Shown here: positions 15,389-23,422 of the stretch, piece after piece | Position numbering within the stretch: position 1 is the first letter of the stretch | How the letters are laid out: each line of letters starts with the position of its first letter | DNA from: a virus | Direction: 5' to 3' (one strand) | IMG/VR virus record: IMGVR_UViG_3300042564_006193 | Span: 1 to 62,591 of that record | DNA length: 62,591 nucleotides | The notes under the pieces: generated by a model | What the model was told of the DNA's origin: nothing | The model's database searches: none | The model's input: the letters and a program-made list of their open reading frames with translations, nothing else | Program-made: the position numbers and the translations under genes

Positions 15389-16838
15389 TGACTTTAAATT
15401 TAACCTCGGCTCTTTCTCGAATTTCCTCAAATGTCCATTCTTTAAGAATCTTGCCATTCTCAAATACTTTAACCATATAATCATCTACCAGATCGGTTGT
15501 TTCTTGAACTGTTTCCCATTCTTCAACATCACCATTAACCTTTCTTAGAAGTTTCATAGGACCCTTCTTAGACGTTTTAAATGATTGTTGGATTTCTCCA
15601 TTCTCATCAATCTCAATTGGTCTTTTGATAACGTCTCTTAGTTCACCATTTACAACAATTGCTGAACACTTGAAAGCGAATTTCTGAGTATCTCTATCTA
15701 CTTTTTGAAGCAGTGCTCCTCCCATTCCAAATACTAGATTCTCTGTTGAGAATCCTTCATCTACCATCATATCAAGAACATCTTTGATTGACTCATAGTT
15801 AACACCATCTCCTTGAATAACTCTAAGGTGGTCATCAAGTACTTTAAATCCCTTTGAGTTGATTCTACCACCGAATTTATCCCAAAGAATTGAGAATATT
15901 TTTTTAAGTGTTTGTACTGGATCCCCGCTATCGGGTCTAATAACAAGTCTTCCATCAAGGTTTAGAATTTTATCTCTAAGATCTTCTCCCCAATATTTTT
16001 CACATGCTCTAATGATATTATAAGAATCTGATACACAGGCTCTTATTCCTTTATAAGAATCCAACATGTTTTCAAATGCTTTAACTTCATTCTCTTCTCC
16101 CCAAGAAGTAATTGTTGAGTGTTCTGATGCTGGAATTGAGAATCCCAACATTTCACTTGTATTGTAAAAATGTTGTGCAGTTAGGATAGCAGTTGCGGTA
16201 TCTGTTCCTCTGAAATTGATTAGATGAGCGGATCCTCCGATTCCTGAACTTTCAACAGATGAGCATCCTCGGAAACCAAAGTCATGAAGACCAAATTGTA
16301 CAATCTGATTTATTGTTTCTGCATCATAATCTGTTGTTTTTTTCAGATAATTGATAAGAACTTTTTTTATTTCTCTTGAAAGAGTTCCAACTGTAATTGG
16401 GTACCAAGCTTGTAGAAGAATGCTTTCAAGATAGTTTGTTAGCCATCGTGTAAGTTCTCCTCCATTATTTTCAACTTCAATTAGTATATTTCCAGTTGGT
16501 ACTACCGATCCCTCAGGAACCGCTTTAATTGTAACTGGTAGATGACCATCAAATTCATTTAGAATGAATCTCCAGCCTTCTTCATAGAAGTTTCCTGGGC
16601 CTACTTGTGCATCCCAGAAACTTTTTGCTTGTTGGATTTTTTCCTCTGTTACTACTCTACCAGTAAGATAATTTTTGATAATGTATTGCAGTCCATAAAA
16701 AAGTGTGTTATCAAACTTTCCACCACGACTTTCAAGGTAGGAAATTACTTTTTGTGTTCCTTTAGGATATTGTTTAAAGTGTGTTGGTTTATAACTATCT
16801 GTAAGTAGTAGAATGTTGTTAAAAATGTCGTAGTTCAT
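15375..16838 (-). CDS. nadV: Nicotinamide phosphoribosyltransferase (NAMPT, NadV)
   Basis: Converts nicotinamide and PRPP to nicotinamide mononucleotide. 487 residues, full length for the family. Signatures: LLTDSYKPTHFKQYP and YLESRGG at the N-terminus, HDFGFRGCSS, INFRGTDTA, RPDSGDP (PRPP-binding loop), QGDGVNYES, and GMGGALLQKVDRDTQKFAFK near the C-terminus. It lies 1 nt from the upstream NMNAT-Nudix gene, so the two form a complete nicotinamide-to-NAD route. Phages carry this pair to restore NAD during infection, including against NAD-depleting defences. No truncation seen. Confidence 0.97.
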   Translation of the reverse strand: MNYDIFNNILLLTDSYKPTHFKQYPKGTQKVISYLESRGGKFDNTLFYGLQYIIKNYLTGRVVTEEKIQQAKSFWDAQVGPGNFYEEGWRFILNEFDGHLPVTIKAVPEGSVVPTGNILIEVENNGGELTRWLTNYLESILLQAWYPITVGTLSREIKKVLINYLKKTTDYDAETINQIVQFGLHDFGFRGCSSVESSGIGGSAHLINFRGTDTATAILTAQHFYNTSEMLGFSIPASEHSTITSWGEENEVKAFENMLDSYKGIRACVSDSYNIIRACEKYWGEDLRDKILNLDGRLVIRPDSGDPVQTLKKIFSILWDKFGGRINSKGFKVLDDHLRVIQGDGVNYESIKDVLDMMVDEGFSTENLVFGMGGALLQKVDRDTQKFAFKCSAIVVNGELRDVIKRPIEIDENGEIQQSFKTSKKGPMKLLRKVNGDVEEWETVQETTDLVDDYMVKVFENGKILKEWTFEEIRERAEVKFKVNEYV

Positions 16839-16839
16839 C

Positions 16840-17751
16840 TTATTTTAATTTTTTAATTGTTTCTGTGAAAAGTTCTTTGTGTTCTTCCATAATATCGATG
16901 TCTTTTACATCGTATATTTTGAACCATTTTAATTCCATGATGTCATCCGATGGTGTTATCATTCCCCATTGATATTGACAAGAGAATACCGATGTCATAA
17001 TAACATCGTCTTCGCCTCTGAATCTCCAATCTTTTATTTTTTTAGAAAATAGAAAATTGTAATCTGCAGTAACTGTGTTTCTACCAGTTTCTTTTGTAAC
17101 AACTCTCTTAGCTGCGTATTCTATGTTATCGTCTTCGGGTCTTAGAAATCCACCAATGAATCTCCATTTTGATTCATCATATTTTTTTGCCAATAGTATT
17201 TCAGTTTTATCTGAATTGTGTATAACTACATCAACAGTTGGAATAACTCTTGGAAATAGATTATATGCGTGATATATTACACCGCTTCTAAAGTCTTGGG
17301 AATTTTTAACCTGATCAGATAATATTTTTCTTATATCTGTTCCAGCAATTGTTGAAAGTGGTTTAAGTTCTTTTGTTTCAAATTTACCACCACCTTCTTT
17401 ATAGTGTGGTATAAAAGAATCTCTACTTCCGTACATAAGTACCTCACCATGTTGATATACTTCTCTGATTCTTCTATCTAATTCAGTTGCCCATCTTTTA
17501 TTATCTGATTGGTCTGGAATTGCCATTATCACTGAATCTGGATAATGTGTTTGTACCATTCGTTTTCTTGTATCAAAATCCAAAGGATTTTTTCTTGTTC
17601 CTACAAATTTTGGAACTCCAAGAAATATAATGGTTTTTTTGTGATTATCAACAACTTGTTTGATAACATGGTGATGTCCTTCATGTAGATCATGAACTTG
17701 AAATCTTGCCACAACAACACCTATTGAGTAGTTTTTAACGTCTTCATCCAT
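16840..17751 (-). CDS. nadM: Bifunctional NMN adenylyltransferase / Nudix protein
   Basis: 303 residues, two domains. The N-terminal nucleotidyltransferase (~10-170) has VVARFQVHDLHEGHHHVI with the HxGH motif, GTRKNP, GSRDSFIPHY and STIAGTDIRK (the ISTxxR-type motif); it makes NAD from NMN and ATP. The C-terminal domain (~180-303) is Nudix-like, but its box is degenerate: GGFLRPEDDNIEYAAKRVV followed by TKETG, so the REUxEE core reads RVVTKE and a metal-binding Glu is replaced by Lys. Hydrolase activity may therefore be lost or altered. It precedes NAMPT in the same operon. The first activity is well supported. Confidence 0.93.
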   Translation of the reverse strand: MDEDVKNYSIGVVVARFQVHDLHEGHHHVIKQVVDNHKKTIIFLGVPKFVGTRKNPLDFDTRKRMVQTHYPDSVIMAIPDQSDNKRWATELDRRIREVYQHGEVLMYGSRDSFIPHYKEGGGKFETKELKPLSTIAGTDIRKILSDQVKNSQDFRSGVIYHAYNLFPRVIPTVDVVIHNSDKTEILLAKKYDESKWRFIGGFLRPEDDNIEYAAKRVVTKETGRNTVTADYNFLFSKKIKDWRFRGEDDVIMTSVFSCQYQWGMITPSDDIMELKWFKIYDVKDIDIMEEHKELFTETIKKLK

Positions 17752-17784
17752 TTTTTTAGGATTTTATATTTACAAATATAAGGA

Positions 17785-18087
17785 TTAAATAAAATCTCTT
17801 AAAGTTTTTCTTAAAAAATTTTCTATTTCTATTGCTTTTTTTCTTGTTGTTTTAACATCGAGTTGCATTCTCCATATTTTTTCTTCTTCGTCATCGGAAG
17901 GATTTGATATTTTTATATCAATATCATGATATGGTTCAACAAAATTTTCAATCATTGTGTAAAATATTACAATATTTCCACTTTCTATTTCTACATTGTA
18001 TGTATCTGATTTATCAATGATATCGCCTTTTTTGAATATGGTATTATTTAAAAATTTTATTTCTTCTTTTACTATTAACTTTTCCAT
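17785..18087 (-). CDS. Hypothetical protein
   Basis: 100 residues (begins MEKLIVKEEIKFLNN), beta-rich N-terminal part and a C-terminal helix. It shares its last base position with the start region of the UvsY-like gene (1-nt overlap), so it is translated right after it. No motif recognised. Its place between UvsY and the NAD genes gives no clear hint of function. Confidence 0.65.
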   Translation of the reverse strand: MEKLIVKEEIKFLNNTIFKKGDIIDKSDTYNVEIESGNIVIFYTMIENFVEPYHDIDIKISNPSDDEEEKIWRMQLDVKTTRKKAIEIENFLRKTLRDFI

Positions 18088-18578
18088 TATCTTCCTAAAT
18101 AGTTAAACAATTCGATAATATGTTTTATTGTGAATTGTAGAGATTCAATGTTTTTATTAGTTGATCTAAGAAAGTCAATATAATTATCTATTATTTCTAT
18201 GTTTCTATTTTCTTCTGCAATATGAGCTTCTATCATTATCGTCTTTTCAGTTGTATTTGTTTTAACGGCAAAAGAAGTAGCATAATAAATGAATTTATCT
18301 TGTCTTAGCTTCTTTAACTTAACATCTTGTTTGGATCTTTTCTCAAGAAAAACTGAAACCTCATCATTTATTTTTTGTCTATAACTGAGAGAAAGTGCTT
18401 GAACTTCCATTATCTTTTTTGCACTTTGTGTGTTTAGATCCATTTTAAAAATCTCAGTCAATGGTTCAACACTATTGTTCCATTCTTCTCTTCTTACTTT
18501 AAAGAAATCTTCAAGTCTCTGATTTGTTTCTTGGACCTTTTTTATCCTTTCTAACTCTTCTGGCGGATATATTATCAT
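18087..18578 (-). CDS. uvsY: Recombination mediator UvsY-like
   Basis: 163 residues (T4 UvsY 137). In T4, UvsY helps UvsX recombinase displace gp32 from single-stranded DNA. The match is to the helical C-terminal pattern: a YRQKINDEVSVFLEKRSKQD helix, a Lys-rich turn, EKTIMIEAHIAEENRNIEII, then LRSTNKNIESLQFTIKHIIE, which parallels the T4 segment ending GFAIKHIQDM. A UvsX gene is present in the window (25326-26552), which makes a partner expected. Called from pattern, no alignment. Confidence 0.7.
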   Translation of the reverse strand: MIIYPPEELERIKKVQETNQRLEDFFKVRREEWNNSVEPLTEIFKMDLNTQSAKKIMEVQALSLSYRQKINDEVSVFLEKRSKQDVKLKKLRQDKFIYYATSFAVKTNTTEKTIMIEAHIAEENRNIEIIDNYIDFLRSTNKNIESLQFTIKHIIELFNYLGR

Positions 18579-18752
18579 AGAATTTTATATCAAATTTTTT
18601 TAGAAATGTTTAAAAAGTAACTGTAAAGTTTTGATCGTAAATCTTATCTGAGAATAATTTTTACATCTTAATTTTTACTCGAAAATTTTAAGAATATTCG
18701 TTAATTTTAGTAGATTTGATAAGTGTTTTGAATCGGTTATAGATATATAATA

Positions 18753-19272
18753 GTTAGCACCAATACTACCGAACTGCGTATTTTGAAACATTTTCTTTTA
18801 TATAAGTTTCAAGTTTATTTAGTTCAGTTATTTTAAATTTTGAAATAAAACCATTTTGGATATAATCATAAAACATTTTTTCTGTTACAAGAATATGTTC
18901 TGGTTCATTAACATATTCAGCGTGGTCGTTTTCAATATCATTTAATGTTATTAATCCACTTGCATCATAATAGTTGCCTTTTTTGTCTTTACAATATGCA
19001 TGAACCAAAGCATCCCCATAATCAAACCCCTCATCAGTTTCAAATTCTGCATTATTATCAATAAAAAAGTACATATCATAACCTAATGTTTTATGTAGTG
19101 CTAATGCAAATAATTCACATTGTCCGTGTTCATAATATTCAATATTTACATTTTCATTAAGATATTCTCTTAATGTTGTTGCTATAAATTTTCTCAATTC
19201 CATTTGTGTTTTTGTTTATATATAAATATTCCAAATTTAAAATTATACCAAATAAACCGTACTGGTGCTAAC
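18753..19272. repeat. Short inverted repeat flanking a single gene
   Basis: GTTAGCACCA at 18753-18762 and its exact complement TGGTGCTAAC at 19263-19272 bracket the gene at 18766-19203. Both neighbouring spacers (18579-18752 and 19204-19465) are unusually long for this compact genome. This looks like a cassette boundary or a target-site relic, but there is no transposase. Confidence 0.45.
18766..19203 (-). CDS. Possible Cys-His-Asp hydrolase-like protein
   Basis: 145 residues. It starts with MELRKFIATTLREYLNEN, a helical leader resembling tags on marine phage proteins. Then HGQCELFALALHKTLGY, ALVHAYCKDKKGNYYDASG: a Cys at a helix start, a His on a strand and an Asp soon after, the order of a papain/transglutaminase-like triad. 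This is suggestive only. The gene is flanked by long non-coding stretches, a 10-bp inverted repeat and an upstream stem-loop, so it may be a recently acquired cassette. Activity and target unknown. Confidence 0.55.
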   Translation of the reverse strand: MELRKFIATTLREYLNENVNIEYYEHGQCELFALALHKTLGYDMYFFIDNNAEFETDEGFDYGDALVHAYCKDKKGNYYDASGLITLNDIENDHAEYVNEPEHILVTEKMFYDYIQNGFISKFKITELNKLETYIKENVSKYAVR

Positions 19273-19348
19273 AAGGTGTATAAGAAAGTTTGTTAAAAAT
19301 TTTTGTGCTAATTTGAAAGTTCATCTAAACAAACCTTCTCATACACTT
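19273..19348 (-). other. Long imperfect stem-loop in a 262-bp spacer
   Basis: Arms 19273-19294 and 19328-19348 pair over about 22 positions (three differences). Two of the differences become G-U pairs only if the minus strand is transcribed. The loop is 33 nt. It lies 5' of the gene at 18766-19203 and 3' of the gene at 19466-19789. No T-run follows, so a leader structure or processing site is more likely than a terminator. The rest of the 19204-19465 spacer holds no convincing gene. Confidence 0.5.
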
Positions 19349-19465
19349 TACCGTTATGTGTAAGTGTGATTCAGTTCTCCGAATTAACATTAGTGTTAGA
19401 AAATTTTAGAAAAGACACACCGTATATTTTTAATAATTTTTAAGAACAATTAATTTTTTATTTTT

Positions 19466-19789
19466 CTAATCTTTATTATAAACAGTATATTTAGCTTCTT
19501 TACCGGTTTCTTTACTTACAATTGAAAAAACATAATCTGTATCATCAGTTGATTTTGTGTATATATTACCATTTTCATCTTCTAATTTATTATTTTTATG
19601 TTTGTATTTTTTACCATCAGTTCCTTCAACTGTTGATATTTCATCTAAATAGTCATCTAAATCTTTAATTTCATTCATAATATTATCTAACATCTGTTGT
19701 TCATCTTCATTACTAGGTTCTTGTAAATTTTTAGACAATTCAACTGTTTTTCCAAGTTGTTCTTTAAGTTGTTCTTTCTGTGTTTTCAT
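19466..19789 (-). CDS. Small acidic hypothetical protein
   Basis: 107 residues. It is Gln/Glu/Asp-rich and helical for the first ~50 residues (MKTQKEQLKEQLGKTVELSK), then has a short strand-turn region with DGKKYKHKNNKLEDENGNIY. No recognisable domain and no signal peptide. It stands alone between two non-coding stretches on the minus strand. Confidence 0.65.
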   Translation of the reverse strand: MKTQKEQLKEQLGKTVELSKNLQEPSNEDEQQMLDNIMNEIKDLDDYLDEISTVEGTDGKKYKHKNNKLEDENGNIYTKSTDDTDYVFSIVSKETGKEAKYTVYNKD

Positions 19790-19889
19790 ATTATTTTATT
19801 TTATTTTTAATTTATAAACTATAATAGGGTTTATATTCAATAATTTTGGATTGTTTATTTTTTTAGTTTTAAAACTAAATATATAGCTT

Positions 19890-20036
19890 GTGAGTAAGAT
19901 TATTAAAAGATATTTAGATTTTATTAAAGAGGAATTCGCTTCCTCAGAATTCTCCAATAAATTCCCTGATGTATTTAATGGGACTTTACTAAGAGGTGTA
20001 TATAAATATTCTAAAGTTAAAAAAGAGAATCTCTAA
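19890..20036 (+). CDS. Small protein with GTG start
   Basis: 48 codons from GTG 19890, peptide beginning (M)SKIIKRYLDFIKEEFAS and ending KVKKENL before TAA. The start resembles the shared tag (R-Y-L-D-F-I-K-E-E), and an AACTAAATATATAG promoter-like element lies just upstream. It is the only plus-strand reading frame in the gap between 19789 and 20054 and ends 18 nt from the convergent PPK2 stop. Small size and the non-ATG start make it tentative. Confidence 0.45.
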   Translation: MSKIIKRYLDFIKEEFASSEFSNKFPDVFNGTLLRGVYKYSKVKKENL

Positions 20037-20053
20037 TTGTGTTAAATCATATT

Positions 20054-21166
20054 TTACAACAAAACATTAACTACCTCTGGATACCATTTGCATTTTGATT
20101 CATCTTTATCATCATAATCTATCTTATCCAGAGCATATCTGATCGCATTCAATCTTCCGATCTTTTTATCATTGGAGTTTATAACAACCCAAGGAGTTGT
20201 TCTTGTTGATGTTTTTTGGAACATAATATTTTTAAATTCTCCTATCATTTCGAACTTATCAACTACTTTTGCATCATTTGGTGAAAACTTCCAATATTTT
20301 AATGGAGATTCTTGTCTTATTTTAAATCTTTGTTGTTGTTTATCTTTCGTTATAGAGAACCAGAATTTTATCAAGATAATACCATCTCTTATTAGAGATT
20401 CTTCCCAATTAACAACATTGTCCATAAAATCATCATATTGATCTTCTGTACAATATCCCATAACCGGCTCAACAACACCTCGATTGTACCAACTTCTATC
20501 AAAAAAAACTATTTCACCTTCTTTAGGAAGATGATTCTCATACCTTCCAAACCAATTGTTCCTTTCTTCTTCACTTGGTATTCCAAGAGCAACAACCCTG
20601 AAATATTTAGGATTCATATATTCAATGAATCTTTTTATTGTCGAACCTTTTCCAGCAGAATCCCTACCCTCAAATACAATTGCAACTTTTTTATTATTCT
20701 TAACAACCCACTCTTGTAGTTTCATTAATTCAACTTGAAGTCCAAATTTCTCTTTTTCGTATTTTTTTCTTGGCAGAATTGAATATTCTCCCTCAAATTC
20801 ATCAAAATGATCATCATCACTTATTTCTTTTTGACTATTCAATCTACTTTCTAAAGAATTTAAATATGAATCTATTTCATTTGAAATTCTTTCTTTTATG
20901 TTACTTCCTTTAAGTGAAATTATCTGATATAACTTTCTAAGTAGTGCTTCTATATTCAAATCTCTAATAACATCCTCGCCAAACTCATCTTTTAAAAGAT
21001 CTAATTCCTCTTTAACATCTATATTTGAATTGATTTCTATAAGATTTAACAACTTAAATCTCATATCATTAATTATCCTTGATAAATTTTGGACAATTTG
21101 ATTCACACCATCATCATCTCCAATAGAAGCAGACTCATTAAAAATTTTATAATTAAATATTCTCAT
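20054..21166 (-). CDS. ppk2: Polyphosphate kinase 2 with tagged N-terminal extension
   Basis: PPK2 uses polyphosphate to phosphorylate nucleotides (or the reverse). 370 residues: the core (~135-360) has Walker A GRDSAGKGS (167-175), the lid region with WFGRYENHLPKEGEI, Walker B FFDRSWYNR (221-229), and RFKIRQESPLKYWKFSP near the end, all typical. The first ~130 residues are an extra helical extension starting with the shared tag MRIFNYKIFNES. That suggests the enzyme is delivered with the virion, or cleaved at the tag during head maturation. Whether it acts on AMP/GMP or ADP/GDP cannot be told here. Preceded by TTTAATATATA only 6 nt before the ATG. Confidence 0.96.
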   Translation of the reverse strand: MRIFNYKIFNESASIGDDDGVNQIVQNLSRIINDMRFKLLNLIEINSNIDVKEELDLLKDEFGEDVIRDLNIEALLRKLYQIISLKGSNIKERISNEIDSYLNSLESRLNSQKEISDDDHFDEFEGEYSILPRKKYEKEKFGLQVELMKLQEWVVKNNKKVAIVFEGRDSAGKGSTIKRFIEYMNPKYFRVVALGIPSEEERNNWFGRYENHLPKEGEIVFFDRSWYNRGVVEPVMGYCTEDQYDDFMDNVVNWEESLIRDGIILIKFWFSITKDKQQQRFKIRQESPLKYWKFSPNDAKVVDKFEMIGEFKNIMFQKTSTRTTPWVVINSNDKKIGRLNAIRYALDKIDYDDKDESKCKWYPEVVNVLL

Positions 21167-21170
21167 AGTA

Positions 21171-21183
21171 TTATATATTAAAA
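21171..21183 (-). promoter_or_regulatory. TTTAATATATA promoter-like element for ppk2
   Basis: TTTTAATATATAA on the minus strand ending about 5 nt before the PPK2 ATG. If this is a -10 box, transcription would begin at or next to the start codon, giving a leaderless message. Short-spacing class. Confidence 0.5.
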
Positions 21184-21254
21184 TAAAATCTATATTTCCA
21201 TATATTTATTTCATTTGATTCATTAATTTGATTAAACTTTAGTATCCTCACCAT

Positions 21255-22160
21255 TTAAATTTTTTTATCAAAAATATAAAGATCATAGATGCTATTGCCC
21301 TTTACATTTTTTATACTTTTCAATACTTTACCAGTTGTTGAGTCAAGTACTTTAAAAACACCAATATTATTTCCCTTATCAGTAAGTACTTTTACGGTGT
21401 TGCCAGGCTCTCCAAGCGCACCAAGTATAGCAATATACTGATTTCCATAAATACTCTTTAAAAATGATATCCTTAGACTTTCTGAATCTTTCAAATTGTT
21501 TATATAAGGATTCTCAACTGCTTTCAATAGATCAAGTTTAGTATCAGTTGCTTTTATTCTAACAGTAGCGAATTTCCTTTCTTCTGTTCCAAGTGATACT
21601 TCATCTCTATTCTGAATCGCATTCTGCTGAACTAATTTCTGTTGATTCCTTCTTATTTGATTAAAATCTGCTTTAGCTATTATACCACCTCTCATTCCCT
21701 TATCATTCATATTATAACCAGCAGGAGGCAACCTATAAAAAGAACCAGTAAAAGTCATAGATAATATTCTATCAGCTCTGAAAAGTCTCCATATCTTATT
21801 AATATGCCTTCTGTTTGATACAGACCAACCGTTTAGGTGCCATCCCCTTATAAGCGTTTTTCCTTTTGAGGAACGTCCAATTACCATCGGATAGATAACC
21901 CTTTCATGTCCAGCAAAATTTTTATCTTTTTCTCCTTTATAGTTAATAAGGAAAACAAGGCCATATTCAATTGCTTTAATTATAAGTTTTTCATCGTACT
22001 TAATTGGCTCATTTACAGGAATTTTCTCAAATCCTTTAAATTTCTTTAAAGAAAATCGTGGAATAAATTCTCTATCCTCTTTAAGGTCATTATAAGTTTC
22101 TTTTATGATATATTCTATTGGTTTATTATTATAGAATGTTTTTGTCTGTGTGAAATTCAT
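21255..22160 (-). CDS. WYL-like domain protein
   Basis: 301 residues. The centre (~62-150) resembles a WYL/SH3-like ligand-binding fold: AIEYGLVFLINYKG, then RVIYPMVIGRSSKGKTLIRG, WHLNGWS and IWRLFRADRILSMTFTG. The C-terminal ~140 residues are Gln/Arg-rich then beta-rich (GNTVKVLTDKGNNIGVFKVL). No helix-turn-helix is seen, so it is not an ordinary WYL regulator. It overlaps the GIY-YIG gene by 1 nt, typical of homing endonuclease neighbours being conserved genes. Role unknown; a virion protein is possible. Confidence 0.6.
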   Translation of the reverse strand: MNFTQTKTFYNNKPIEYIIKETYNDLKEDREFIPRFSLKKFKGFEKIPVNEPIKYDEKLIIKAIEYGLVFLINYKGEKDKNFAGHERVIYPMVIGRSSKGKTLIRGWHLNGWSVSNRRHINKIWRLFRADRILSMTFTGSFYRLPPAGYNMNDKGMRGGIIAKADFNQIRRNQQKLVQQNAIQNRDEVSLGTEERKFATVRIKATDTKLDLLKAVENPYINNLKDSESLRISFLKSIYGNQYIAILGALGEPGNTVKVLTDKGNNIGVFKVLDSTTGKVLKSIKNVKGNSIYDLYIFDKKI

Positions 22161-23065
22161 TATCTATTTATCATTTTAATTATATTGTTTATTCTCAATC
22201 CTTTTTCTTTTACTAAATGAAGTATATTTTTATACATATTTCCTTCAAATTCTATTTCAGAATCCATTAAATCAATATATTTTTTAAAATTACTATTTAT
22301 TATTTCATCGAATTTAAGTTTATCTGTATGCCATTTATATCTCCATAGATATCCAGATGTGTGGAATCTTTTCCCCATACAAACACTATTTATTTTTGAT
22401 AGGTTTGCATTATTTTTTATTGCAGCATCTGTAAGAGAATCATATTCTACTATACTATTATTATAATCTATTCGTTCTACTACATATTGCTTTTTATTTC
22501 TTTCTCTTTTTTCAAACTTTTCGTTATGATATAAAAAAATAAAATTGTCTTTAGATATTTTAATTGATCCACTACAAAAACTGCTTATTGTTTGAGGTAG
22601 GATATTATTTTTTTCACCAGCTTCTTTTACAGATTCATATTCTTCTAATTTATTGCCTTCTAAATCGTATTTTATAACTCTTTTATTTAACTTTTTTTTA
22701 AAATCTTCTTTGTGTTTATATCCAAGAAACGTTTCTCCTCCTTTTGAAAAATTTAAAAGAGGTCCACTATTTCTTATTTTTCTTCCTATTATATTTATTA
22801 ATTTTATTTCTAAATTTAAGGCATCACTATTTGAAATTTCTTCTTTTATCTTAATTATTATAGGGATCAATCCACTACCAATTATTTTTTTTATCTTATT
22901 TTTCTTTAGTTGATTGTGTTCATTATTAGGATCCAAATGTCTTATCATTCTTGAATTTTTTCCTTTTCCTATATAAAATGGCTCATAATCAAATTCAATG
23001 TCCTCATATTTGAACTTTCCTGGATTTCTTGGATCTAAATAAGCATATACATAATAGATATTCAT
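22160..23065 (-). CDS. GIY-YIG homing endonuclease
   Basis: 301 residues. N-terminal GIY-YIG nuclease: IYYVYAYLDPRNP then EPFYIGKGKNSRMIRHL (the Y and YIG strands with the catalytic Arg), NLEIKLINIIGR with the conserved Glu, and LLNFSKGGE. The C-terminal half carries repeated DNA-binding modules of NUMOD type (KYDLEGNKLEEYESVKEAGE and YNNSIVEYDSLTDAAIK, each with a following helix-turn-helix). Its stop overlaps the downstream WYL-like gene by 1 nt. TTAATATATAG lies 5 nt before its start. Confidence 0.93.
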   Translation of the reverse strand: MNIYYVYAYLDPRNPGKFKYEDIEFDYEPFYIGKGKNSRMIRHLDPNNEHNQLKKNKIKKIIGSGLIPIIIKIKEEISNSDALNLEIKLINIIGRKIRNSGPLLNFSKGGETFLGYKHKEDFKKKLNKRVIKYDLEGNKLEEYESVKEAGEKNNILPQTISSFCSGSIKISKDNFIFLYHNEKFEKRERNKKQYVVERIDYNNSIVEYDSLTDAAIKNNANLSKINSVCMGKRFHTSGYLWRYKWHTDKLKFDEIINSNFKKYIDLMDSEIEFEGNMYKNILHLVKEKGLRINNIIKMINR

Positions 23066-23068
23066 TAT

Positions 23069-23079
23069 CTATATATTAA
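23069..23079 (-). promoter_or_regulatory. TTAATATATAG element for GIY-YIG gene
   Basis: Recurrent element on the minus strand ending 4 nt before the ATG at 23065. Short-spacing class. Confidence 0.45.
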
Positions 23080-23092
23080 AAAATTTTTTGCA

Positions 23093-23125
23093 TAAAAAAA
23101 CCTCCACTTTGGGAGGCCTTTTTAA
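23093..23125 (-). terminator. Intrinsic terminator
   Basis: Minus strand: AAAAAGGCCTCCCAAAGTGG then AGG and a run of seven T. The stem CCTCC/GGAGG directly follows the lipoprotein gene and separates it from the GIY-YIG gene. Confidence 0.85.
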
Positions 23126-23142
23126 TTTGATGTCTTTTTAGA

Positions 23143-23313
23143 TTATTGAGCAACAACAGTTGTATCAACAACTGTTGTATCAACTTCAACTACTTCAACT
23201 TCTGCAGCTACTACTTCAACTGCGGTTGTGTCAACAGCCTCTACTTCTTGTTCTGTGATAGCACCACAAGAAGCTAAAAGAACAACAAACATTAATGCGA
23301 AAACGTTTTTCAT
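23143..23313 (-). CDS. Small lipoprotein
   Basis: 56 residues, MKNVFALMFVVLLASC at the start: short basic n-region, hydrophobic core and LLASC lipobox, so it should be cleaved and lipidated at Cys16. The mature part is almost entirely Val/Glu/Thr/Ala/Asp (repeated VEV, DTT and VV). Such a small outer-membrane or periplasmic lipoprotein could act in superinfection exclusion or lysis, or be a host-like acquisition; none is proven. It has its own terminator and stands alone between divergent genes. Bacteroidota-style lipoproteins often look like this. Confidence 0.8.
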   Translation of the reverse strand: MKNVFALMFVVLLASCGAITEQEVEAVDTTAVEVVAAEVEVVEVDTTVVDTTVVAQ

Positions 23314-23402
23314 TATTTTTTCTTTTTTGATTTTTTATCGGAATATTCCGTAATACTATATATAAAGAAATTATTGTTTGTTTTAAAAATAATATATTTT
23401 TT

Positions 23403-23412
23403 TTAATATATA
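23403..23412 (+). promoter_or_regulatory. TTAATATATA promoter-like element
   Basis: Recurrent element ending 10 nt before the ATG at 23423, in a 109-bp divergent spacer between the lipoprotein gene and this gene. Confidence 0.45.
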
Positions 23413-23422
23413 TACTACTATT

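Noticed and set aside
14660-15484. Start at 15484 for the gene after NAMPT
   Set aside because: It would overlap NAMPT by about 110 nt; ATG 15388 gives a short, ordinary overlap.
19204-19465. tRNA gene in the structured spacer
   Set aside because: The long stem-loop lacks a T-loop GGTTCGA-type box, an anticodon arm and an acceptor end.
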